NCBI GenBank assembly: GCA_023807065.1
Contig: JAJJLU010000681.1
Coordinates: 1-23,488, forward strand
Source of the DNA: Isotricha intestinalis
Taxonomy: Eukaryota > Ciliophora > Litostomatea > Vestibuliferida > Isotrichidae
Length of the DNA: 23,488 nt
Reading direction: 5' to 3'
Below the pieces are notes generated by a model, which had not been told where the DNA came from, did no database searches, and worked only from the letters and a program-made list of their open reading frames with translations. Below, piece after piece: positions 16,382-23,488 of the stretch. The stretch's first letter is position 1. Each line of letters begins with the position of its first letter. The position numbers were made by a program, and so were the translations under genes.

Positions 16382-18148
16382 ATGATGGAATCAACTACAA
16401 ATTCATTAAAATTTCCAAAAAGAGATTCTTTAAGAGAATGTAGACAATTTATAAATGATTTATTTGTATCTAATTCAGGAGAAGGAATGAAATTTATTGA
16501 AAGAATTCAATATATATTAGATCCAAAATCATTAAATTTTGATATAAAAAGACATATTCTTGCAGAAGAAGCCTTCAGTTATAAATATGGAAATTTAGCA
16601 AAAAGTATGAATCAAACAATACAAGAAAGTAAATTCAGTAATGATAGTTTATTAAGATATTTTAAAGCAGAAAGTATTATTCAAGTAAATCAACAAATAG
16701 ATTCAATAAATGAATTAGAAAAATTAAATGCTATTGGAAAAAATGCTAAATTAACTATTGAAGAAGGAAAAATTTATTTAATATATATATGGTCAATTTA
16801 TAAACCTATCTGTAAAAAACAATTGAGTCAATTAGATAAAATATTTAAAGAACATAATTGGGAAAATAATGCAGTTTTTGTAACAATAAATACAGATAGA
16901 AATAGAGAATATGCTCAAAAATTAATTAAAATGCTTCATTGTGAATATTTTGAAAATTATTATATTGATGAAAACAAATTTCCAAATCATCCAATTTTTA
17001 ATGTTGCTAAAAAATATGGTTATCCAGCTTCAATTTTAGTTAATAATGATGGTATCATTGAATTAGTGGGAAGTTTATTTGAAATTAATTTAGAACAAAA
17101 AATTGAATCTTTATTAAAAAGAGAAAGAGCAAATAAAAATGGAGTTTTAAATAATCAATTTGTAGATGAAGATGCACTTAAAATATTAAAGAAAATATCA
17201 AGAAATCAATTACAAAAAAGACTAAGTGAAAAAGTATTAAATGTAAATGCAAATCATTTATATGGAGCAACATTGAAAATAAAATATATATTTAGAGCAA
17301 ATAAAGATAATGATTTTATGACAGATGATGGAAGAGTTAAAATAAAAAGGGAAATTTTAGCTGAATTAGATTATTATGCTCATACTTCAGATATGAAAAT
17401 ATTTGATTATATTTTTGAAGGAATGGATAGAATACCCAATTTAAAATTTAATAGAAATGTTGTTGAAACTTTTGAAGTTCCTTATAGTAGAAATCCAATA
17501 TGTTGTATGTGTAAAATGCCTTGTATTGAAAGTTTTAATGAGTATACTGCTAATGAAAAATTTATTGTTTTTAATCAAAATAATAATAATCAAAAAAAAG
17601 AAAATACTCATAATAATAATAATTTAAATGATAGTGGTTCTTATGAATTTTCTGAAGATGCTGATGAAATATTTACTGCTAATAATTATTTCGGATTTTA
17701 TTATTGTTCTACTTGTGATCATAATTATTGTTTTAAATGTGGAGAATTAATTACAAATTTACAAAATATAAATATGATTCATAAACACTTTTTATTATAT
17801 ATTTCAACTGAAAATAGAATTTTTTCAAAATTTATATTATTATATAACATTAAAACTAATCATGACTTAGATTTTAAATATTTTTATGAAAATTCTAAAA
17901 CTGAAAAATTAATTGAAATAGCATCTCATTATATGGTTAAATGTGATGGTTGTTTACAATTTCCAATTAGACCTATAAGATGGAAATGTTGTAATTGTGT
18001 ATCCAAAAATATATGTGATAAATGTCGCTCTAAAATTTTAACCAGAGAAAATGGATATGAAGATTTATTATGGAATTTACATCATGGAGGATGTGATCCT
18101 ATTCAACATGTTTTTATGAAAATTTTGTTTGATTGTTTTGCATATTAA
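16382..18148 (+). CDS. Thioredoxin-like protein fused to ZZ-type zinc fingers
   Basis: This is a 588-residue protein. Residues about 125-248 have a TlpA/nucleoredoxin-like thioredoxin fold: strand IYLIYIW, then the active-site position reading Y140-K141-P142-I143-C144, strand AVFVTINTD, and cis-Pro P215 in YGYP followed by ASILVNNDGIIELVG. The motif is KPIC where CxxC is expected, so the attacking N-terminal cysteine is replaced by Lys and only the second cysteine remains. Classical disulfide exchange is therefore unlikely. The C-terminus has two zinc modules. One contains C374/C375/C377/C381 and C442-x2-C445-x4-C450-x2-C453 with H467 and H469, split by an Asn-rich insert. The second is ZZ-like: C521-x2-C524, C536-x2-C539-x5-C545-x2-C548, with H567, H568 and H576. 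ZZ domains bind peptides or N-termini in other proteins. The N-terminal 120 residues are helical and unrecognised. Function unknown. Confidence 0.8.
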   Translation: MMESTTNSLKFPKRDSLRECRQFINDLFVSNSGEGMKFIERIQYILDPKSLNFDIKRHILAEEAFSYKYGNLAKSMNQTIQESKFSNDSLLRYFKAESIIQVNQQIDSINELEKLNAIGKNAKLTIEEGKIYLIYIWSIYKPICKKQLSQLDKIFKEHNWENNAVFVTINTDRNREYAQKLIKMLHCEYFENYYIDENKFPNHPIFNVAKKYGYPASILVNNDGIIELVGSLFEINLEQKIESLLKRERANKNGVLNNQFVDEDALKILKKISRNQLQKRLSEKVLNVNANHLYGATLKIKYIFRANKDNDFMTDDGRVKIKREILAELDYYAHTSDMKIFDYIFEGMDRIPNLKFNRNVVETFEVPYSRNPICCMCKMPCIESFNEYTANEKFIVFNQNNNNQKKENTHNNNNLNDSGSYEFSEDADEIFTANNYFGFYYCSTCDHNYCFKCGELITNLQNINMIHKHFLLYISTENRIFSKFILLYNIKTNHDLDFKYFYENSKTEKLIEIASHYMVKCDGCLQFPIRPIRWKCCNCVSKNICDKCRSKILTRENGYEDLLWNLHHGGCDPIQHVFMKILFDCFAY

Positions 18149-18249
18149 ATTTTAAAATTTATTTTTGTTTGAAAACAATTTTATTTAACATTCTTTAATT
18201 TTTTAAATTAAAAAAATTATTGTTGGAATAAAAAAATTGAAAATCATAT

Positions 18250-20976
18250 TTAATTTAAATTTCTAATATAATTATCAAAAGTAAAATTGCAAATTGAAGA
18301 AAATTCACTATTGTTATCTCTAACAGAAGTATTATTATTATTATTTTTTTGATTATTAAAATATTCACTTTTATTTAAATTTGGATTTTGAATTGTATGA
18401 ATATTATTATTATCAAAAAATATTTGATTATAATCTTTATTATTATAAGTTTTCATATAATTATCAAACATTTGTTCCATTCTTTTATCATGATTATTTG
18501 CAAGTCTTTCAGTATTAATATCTATTTTTCTTTTACTATCAAAAACACTAAAACTATTATTTTTATTTATATTTTTTTTATTTTGTTCTAATTTACTTGT
18601 ATTATTATTCCCTTTATTTTCTTCATTTTTATTTTTTGATGCACCTGCAGTTTGCTTTCTTGTATTTCTATAAGTATTAATTAAAGTATGTTTATCAACT
18701 ATAGTTAAATCATTATATAAACTATTCATTGCATGAATAAAGTCTTCATTTGAAAGAGTTTGATTATCATCTTTTAATTCATTTATTAAAGGTTCAATTA
18801 TAGTTGCTATTTGATTTGGTAATCTTTCTGTATTTATATGAATAGGAGAAATTAAACCATCTTGATCAGAATCTAATTCCCTAAATATAGTATCAAAAAC
18901 AGATTTATGTATTTTATCCATTATTCTTTTATTTTTTCTTTTACTATTTTCAATTGGAATAGCATTTTCTTTTTTATTTCTATAATATTTATTATATAAT
19001 GTATCTCTTTTATCTTCTTCTTGTTTTGCTATAGTATAATTTCTAGTATAAACATCTAAATTATAATTATTGTTATTTCCTTTATTAAATGTATTTAATT
19101 GTTTTGAAACTAATGTGGGTCTAAACATTGGTTTTCCATTTTCATCTTCTTTATTATTATTTAATAAATTACATAATTCTTGATGTCTTTGTTTATATAA
19201 ATTAGAAAAAAATTGTTGTCTTTCTTTAAATGATAAATCAGTTTTATAATTATCATTAATAGATGGTTTAAAAGGATATTTTTGATTATATTCTTTTTCT
19301 AATCTTTCTAATTTACTTTTAGATAATTGTCTTTTATATGATTGGGCCATTGAAGTTTGATTTTCCGATAATTTATTATTATATTCAGTATTTACTTTTG
19401 GCTTAAAAGAACATCTTTCAACTTCTTCATCTTCTATTTGTTTCTTTATTTCTTCCATTTGATCTAAATGATTCTTTCTAAAATTTTTATCTCTATTATA
19501 CATATATTCTCCATAATTTATATTATTTCCATTTTCATCTTGAATAATTTTTTTTTCTTTTCTTTTATTTTCTGAAGTTGGTTGAGTTTTATATAATTTA
19601 TTATTGACACTATTATTTTCATTATTTAAATTATTTTCTTTTTCATTTCTATATCCAAAATGACATGGTTTTTTAGGGACTAATCTTCTCATTTCTGAGT
19701 CCATAAATAAACGATCAAAAATTGAACCTCCTGATATTTTACTATAATTTGAAGGACATTTATTTAATATATTCATTTGAACACTAAAAGAACTATTATT
19801 AGTCATATTTTGATTTAAATTATTACTCTTTTGGTTTTCATGGATTGGTCGTTTATTGGATAAAGGAACAAATTCATTTAATTTTGGTTGAGAATTATTA
19901 TTTATATTTTTTTTTTCTTTAGTTTTAATATTTTCATTAATATTATCGTTTTTCTTTACTTTAATTGGTTTAGATTTATGTTTTGTATTTGAAGAAGAGT
20001 TTAATTTGTTTTTATTATTTGAAGAGACGTTATTCTCAATATTAAAATTTACACCTTGTTTTTTATCAATTTCTTTTTTATTTTTTGATAAGAAATTATT
20101 TATTTCTACATGAATATTTTCATTATTATTAGGTGAAGAATTATTATAATTTGAATTTTCACTTACTAAATTATTAGAAGTAGTGGCAATAAATTCTTCT
20201 TGTTCATTTTTATTTTGTTCTTTTGGATCATCTTCTAATGATTCCTGTAATTCTTGTTCGTACTTTTCATTTTTATTTTCTTCATTAATATGAATTAAAT
20301 TATCTTTATTTTCATTTTCTCTAATTTTTCCACCACTTTCAGTGTTTTCACTAATTACAACTTCGTCATCTTCATTATTTTTTTTATTATTTTCAATAAC
20401 ATTATTTTTATTATCTCTTTTTAAATTTTGATTTCTCATACTTGAATTTTCACTATATCTTAAACTGTTTTCATCTTGATTAACTTTAATATTATTATTA
20501 TTAATATTACCATTATTAATATTGACATTTCCATTATTATTATGCACTAAATTATTATTATCTATATCTTCTTCAACATCATTTGTACTATAAATAAATT
20601 TTCCTTTTTTATTAACATCATTTAAATTATTATTTGAATTATTATTGCTTTCAGTTAATCCATGTTCATCTTCAACTTCCTCAATTTGGCTATTATCTTC
20701 TGCATTATCTTTATATTGATTAAGCAAAACTTCTATTTTTTCACTTAAATATTCATGAGCATTATAATCTAAATCATGTTCTTTACAAAAAGCATAAGCT
20801 AATTCACTAGGTTCTGAATCTGAATATATTTTTATTTGTTCTGCTTTACCTTGTTCTAATTCTAATGTCATTACATATATAGGCTCAACACCAGCATATT
20901 TATCTGTTTGATTCTCATTTTCTTCTTGATTTTCAGTTGGAAATGATTCAGTTTGTTGTTTTTGAGAAGGATCCAT
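18250..20976 (-). CDS. Asn-rich EF-hand protein with FxP motifs (908 aa)
   Basis: Residues about 28-95 form a compact, probably ubiquitin-like or related domain (YVMTLELEQGKAEQIKIYSD, then AYAFCKEHDLDYNAHEYLSEKIEVLL). About 100-400 is Asn/Glu/Lys-rich low complexity. About 410-640 holds repeated Phe-(Lys/Arg)-Pro motifs: CSFKPKVN (F524), YPFKPSIN (F569) and MFRPTLV (F618), each embedded in basic helical sequence. An EF-hand-like loop, DSDQDGLISPIH (702-713), has good calcium ligands at positions 1, 3 and 5 and Gly at 6, but His rather than Glu at 12. The remaining C-terminus is Asn-rich. I recall FxP-type ciliate proteins with this overall layout but cannot name the family. A microtubule- or cilium-associated scaffold is a guess. 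ATG 20974-20976 follows TATAGAAA. Confidence 0.75.
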   Translation of the reverse strand: MDPSQKQQTESFPTENQEENENQTDKYAGVEPIYVMTLELEQGKAEQIKIYSDSEPSELAYAFCKEHDLDYNAHEYLSEKIEVLLNQYKDNAEDNSQIEEVEDEHGLTESNNNSNNNLNDVNKKGKFIYSTNDVEEDIDNNNLVHNNNGNVNINNGNINNNNIKVNQDENSLRYSENSSMRNQNLKRDNKNNVIENNKKNNEDDEVVISENTESGGKIRENENKDNLIHINEENKNEKYEQELQESLEDDPKEQNKNEQEEFIATTSNNLVSENSNYNNSSPNNNENIHVEINNFLSKNKKEIDKKQGVNFNIENNVSSNNKNKLNSSSNTKHKSKPIKVKKNDNINENIKTKEKKNINNNSQPKLNEFVPLSNKRPIHENQKSNNLNQNMTNNSSFSVQMNILNKCPSNYSKISGGSIFDRLFMDSEMRRLVPKKPCHFGYRNEKENNLNNENNSVNNKLYKTQPTSENKRKEKKIIQDENGNNINYGEYMYNRDKNFRKNHLDQMEEIKKQIEDEEVERCSFKPKVNTEYNNKLSENQTSMAQSYKRQLSKSKLERLEKEYNQKYPFKPSINDNYKTDLSFKERQQFFSNLYKQRHQELCNLLNNNKEDENGKPMFRPTLVSKQLNTFNKGNNNNYNLDVYTRNYTIAKQEEDKRDTLYNKYYRNKKENAIPIENSKRKNKRIMDKIHKSVFDTIFRELDSDQDGLISPIHINTERLPNQIATIIEPLINELKDDNQTLSNEDFIHAMNSLYNDLTIVDKHTLINTYRNTRKQTAGASKNKNEENKGNNNTSKLEQNKKNINKNNSFSVFDSKRKIDINTERLANNHDKRMEQMFDNYMKTYNNKDYNQIFFDNNNIHTIQNPNLNKSEYFNNQKNNNNNTSVRDNNSEFSSICNFTFDNYIRNLN

Positions 20977-21036
20977 TTTCTATATTTTAATTATTTTATG
21001 ATTTATTCTTTTTAATTTATAATTATATATTTTTTG
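20977..21036. promoter_or_regulatory. Divergent promoter region, 60 bp
   Basis: This spacer separates the 908-residue EF-hand gene (minus) from the PDI-like gene (plus). The minus side reads ATATAGAAA immediately before ATG. The plus side is T-rich before the ATG at 21037. Both promoters must fit here or inside coding sequence. Confidence 0.4.
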
Positions 21037-22656
21037 ATGAAAGGAAATTTTTTTTTACATATTTATATTTTATTAATTGTAATAATTTCATGTCGAGAAA
21101 ATTATGAAAATGAAGAAAATGAATACGAAGATAATTATGATTATGATGATTATGATTATGGTTATGATAAAGATCCTTTTGATAAATTTGAAGACAATAA
21201 TAAATATATAACAAATATAAAAAATTATAATGATTACTTATTAAATATAAAAAATACAACAAAAGGAAAATTTAAAGTATTACTTATTTATAGTAATTCT
21301 TGTCCTCATTGTTTAAGATTTGTGCCAAAATATTATAATGTTTCAATTTCATTAAGTAATATAAAAAACATTCAATTTTTAAGAATTAATTCTAATGTCT
21401 ATGATAAATTTTCTGACAAAACAGAATTTCAAATAAGAGGTTATCCAGAAATCTTTATATATCAAGAACAGAAATTCATTCAATATTTAGATAATCATGA
21501 AGAAAAAGAATTGACGGACTTTATTCAAAATCAATATTCATATAAATGTAAACAAATCAATGTTACATATTTGAATTATTTATTTAATGAAACTTTGATG
21601 TATTCTAATATCAATCAATATTTCACTTTTATATTAGGAATATTTTATAATGAAAGTTTTATAATTAATGAAAATAATATAAAAATTTATAATAAATTAA
21701 ATTCTAGACAAGGTAATTTAATTGAGTCAGCATATTGTTTTTATTTTTTTTATACAAATGATATTGTAGTTAATCATCAATTGTTAAAATATTTTGTTTT
21801 AAATGAGAAAAAGAGTTATATATATTTATATAATCATCAAAAAGGATATATAAATTTCCCATATTATAATAACAAATATATTTCACTAAATTTTTCAGAA
21901 AAGTATATGCAAAATTTAGAAAAAAATTACATTGAATTAATTGCAAAAAATACATTTCCATACTATTTTACATTTAAAAATGCTTTACTTCCAAAAATTT
22001 TGAAAATGAACAAAAAAATACTAATTTTTTCATTTCTAAATAATGAACAAGAAAAATTATTTTTAGAAAATATTAAAACAATACTAGGATTTAAATCAGT
22101 AAAAGAGAATTATTTAATACTTTTAAAAGATATTAATGATGAAAAATCAAGTTTGTATAAATATTTTAATCAACCAGGAATATATTATTCAAAAAATTTT
22201 AGAACAGATGAAATAGTAATTCTATTAGATAAAAATAAAACTTTATATGAGCAAAAAGAAAAAGTATTAAATAAATCAATTGAATTTATTAATCTTAAAG
22301 AAAAACAGGAAATAAAAGAATTAACTCAAGATGATATTAAAATAAACATTAAGAAAGGTATAGAAATGTTAAATAATGTAATAAAATATTTTGAAACTCC
22401 CAAAAATGAGACAAATATTAAAAATAATAATACAATAACAGAAAATAATACAAAGAAAAATATAAAAATTATTAATCAGAATTTAAAAAAAGAAAAAGGA
22501 AAAATAAATAATAAAAATGGAAAAAGAAATATTAAAATAGATATAATATACTTGATCATATATTCAACAATATTTTATATAATATTTAAAAAATATATAA
22601 AAAAGAAAGAATTTGATATATTTATAATTGAAGAAAAAGAAATAAAAATAATCTAA
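21037..22656 (+). CDS. Membrane-anchored PDI-like thioredoxin-domain protein
   Basis: The start is ATG 21037; the in-frame TTG three bases earlier is not a likely eukaryotic start. The 539-residue product begins with a signal peptide (about 1-19, KGNFFLHIYILLIVIISC) and a short acidic Tyr/Asp/Glu tract. A thioredoxin domain follows at about 60-165, with redox motif CPHC (C89-C92), the strand IQFLRINSN and cis-Pro P137 in RGYPEIFIY. The middle 300 residues look like degenerate thioredoxin-fold repeats without a CxxC. A single membrane span (about 501-518, IIYLIIYSTIFYIIF) sits near the C-terminus, followed by a short charged tail without KDEL. Membrane-bound PDIs of this layout oxidise or isomerise disulfides of secretory proteins in the ER. 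CPHC is a PDI/DsbA-type active site. The substrate is unknown. Confidence 0.85.
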   Translation: MKGNFFLHIYILLIVIISCRENYENEENEYEDNYDYDDYDYGYDKDPFDKFEDNNKYITNIKNYNDYLLNIKNTTKGKFKVLLIYSNSCPHCLRFVPKYYNVSISLSNIKNIQFLRINSNVYDKFSDKTEFQIRGYPEIFIYQEQKFIQYLDNHEEKELTDFIQNQYSYKCKQINVTYLNYLFNETLMYSNINQYFTFILGIFYNESFIINENNIKIYNKLNSRQGNLIESAYCFYFFYTNDIVVNHQLLKYFVLNEKKSYIYLYNHQKGYINFPYYNNKYISLNFSEKYMQNLEKNYIELIAKNTFPYYFTFKNALLPKILKMNKKILIFSFLNNEQEKLFLENIKTILGFKSVKENYLILLKDINDEKSSLYKYFNQPGIYYSKNFRTDEIVILLDKNKTLYEQKEKVLNKSIEFINLKEKQEIKELTQDDIKINIKKGIEMLNNVIKYFETPKNETNIKNNNTITENNTKKNIKIINQNLKKEKGKINNKNGKRNIKIDIIYLIIYSTIFYIIFKKYIKKKEFDIFIIEEKEIKII

Positions 22657-23467
22657 AATGATAAAAAAATAAATAAACAAAAAAAATAGTTAAAAAAGAG
22701 AAAAAGATAATAATAAAATATAATATAATATAAATAAATAAAAATATAATATAAAAAGAAATAATATTAATAATAAGGAAAAATATAGAGAAAAGAATAA
22801 TTAATAAATGATGATAGAAAATTGGGGCGATTGGGAGAGATTTTTTTTTTTAAAAAATTGGATTTTTGATTAATATTATTCAGTCAATTATTTTTTTAAT
22901 CAATTTTTATTTTAACTTCTCCTTATTCTTTTCCATCTTTATTACTTCATCTCTAATTCTTCTTCTTCTTCTTCATCTCCTCCTTCACCTTCTTCACTTT
23001 TTGCTTTATTTTTTCTTTTATTTCTTCCTTTCTAAGCTAAGTACCCCTGTTATCATTTATTGCTTTTTCTTTATTAGATATTATTATTTTTGTATTTGAA
23101 TATCTCTTGGTATTGAATCAATAATCTCCTCGTTAAATTTATTTTTTTTATTTCTTATTTTATATCTTATATTATTCAATATCTTTTTTTTACATTTTAA
23201 AAAATTTGTAAATTTAATTTCTTAATTTTACTTTTTATTAATATAATTAAAATTTCAGGTTTCATCGTTTAAATAATTCATTTAAGAAAAAAATTCAAAA
23301 AAAGAGACTAAAAAATGGTGAAAATATTTTTTTAAATTTTTTGAGGGTAATTTTTTTTAAAATAAACAATTTTTATTGAAAAACAATAAAAATATAATAA
23401 AAAAAAAATATTTTAATTTTTTTTTTTTTCAAAAAAGATAAAAAGGATAATCCAAAAAAAAAAATTA
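22657..23467. other. Subtelomeric stretch without a supported gene
   Basis: This is about 810 nt between the last gene and the terminal repeats. The first 150 nt are purine-rich (A-dominated), then comes a G-rich island at 22821-22838 and a pyrimidine-rich block at 22915-23040 (TTC and CTC tracts). From 23200 to the end it is mostly oligo-A/T with weak order. On the minus strand, 22942-23031 reads as a Lys-Gly-Arg/Glu-rich open frame and 23084-23265 as short Lys/Ile-rich frames. These may be debris of a gene but are not supported as one. Confidence 0.6.
22821..22836 (+). repeat. Interstitial telomere-like island
   Basis: The sequence ATTGGGGCGATTGGGA contains one exact ATTGGGG unit and one degenerate ATTGGGA unit, separated by CG. 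G runs are otherwise almost absent in this window, and this is the only internal match to the terminal repeat that I noticed. It lies about 630 nt from the terminal array, in the same orientation. Confidence 0.6.
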
Positions 23468-23488
23468 ATTGGGGATTGGGGATTGGGG
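23468..23488 (+). repeat. Telomeric repeat array, three units of ATTGGGG
   Basis: Three perfect tandem copies of the 7-mer ATTGGGG run to the last base of the window. The G-rich strand points 3' toward the end, as at a right-hand chromosome terminus. The array is truncated by the window, so its true length is unknown. Ciliate telomeres are G4 types with two to four T residues, and this 7-mer is a close variant. This is good support for a telomere but needs the full contig to confirm. Confidence 0.8.

Noticed and set aside
22866..23099. 77-residue plus-strand ORF in the subtelomere, Leu/Phe/Ile rich
   Set aside because: The composition is that expected from TTC/TTA tracts, with no motif; the minus strand reads more like coding sequence.
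1..23488. tRNA or rRNA genes, CRISPR arrays and transposons
   Set aside because: No GC-richer 70-90-nt cloverleaf-like island, no regularly spaced repeats, and no transposase or reverse-transcriptase motifs were seen on either strand by eye.

Overview
This is an extremely AT-rich eukaryotic window with 13 complete protein genes, one gene cut by the left edge, and what looks like a chromosome end on the right. The features that point to a protist are Asn- and Lys-rich proteins, long AAT-type simple repeats, A-rich leaders before start codons, very short spacers, and two very short GT-AG introns (20 and 30 nt). The last 21 bases are three exact copies of ATTGGGG, with the G-rich strand running toward the end as in a telomere. 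G4-type telomere units, tiny introns and cilium-related proteins (a tubulin-deglutamylase-type carboxypeptidase and an RPAP3/SPAG1-like dynein-assembly co-chaperone) together fit a ciliate, or another ciliated protist, that uses a standard-like code. The lineage is inferred, not proven. Twelve of the 13 complete genes stop with TAA, one with TGA and none with TAG.

Layout. At 1-765 (minus) is a WD-repeat gene whose reading frame is interrupted by one in-frame TAA. At 868-2267 (plus) is an RPAP3/SPAG1-type TPR protein that only reads correctly when a 20-nt intron is removed. At 2582-3040 and 3168-4466 (plus) are a small zinc-finger protein and a RING-H2 ubiquitin ligase with the same N-terminal zinc-finger spacing. 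At 4521-5012 (minus) is a TMEM230/DUF872-like two-span membrane protein, and at 5082-9686 (plus) a 1534-residue EF-hand protein. At 9789-10307 and 10388-11146 (plus) are two unrecognised charged or coiled-coil proteins, the first with a 30-nt intron. At 11444-12535 (minus) is an orphan multi-span membrane protein, divergent from a BPI/LBP-fold secreted protein at 12583-14103 (plus). At 14319-16301 is a cytosolic carboxypeptidase (M14, CCP type). At 16382-18148 is a thioredoxin-like protein fused to ZZ-type zinc fingers. At 18250-20976 (minus) is an Asn-rich EF-hand protein with FxP motifs. At 21037-22656 (plus) is a membrane-anchored PDI-like protein. From 22657 to the end is an 830-nt subtelomeric stretch with a telomere-like island and possible coding debris, then the terminal repeats.

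The genes do not form an operon; each has its own A-rich leader. Shared themes are ciliary or cytoskeletal maintenance (co-chaperone, deglutamylase, EF-hand proteins), protein quality control (RING ligase, PDI-like, thioredoxin-ZZ) and membrane or secretory proteins. I found no tRNA, rRNA, CRISPR array or transposon. No single undescribed multi-gene system is evident. The most unusual items are the ultrashort introns, the ATTGGGG telomere unit with its internal echo, the nonsense codon inside the WD-repeat gene, and the thioredoxin-ZZ fusion that has lost its attacking cysteine.
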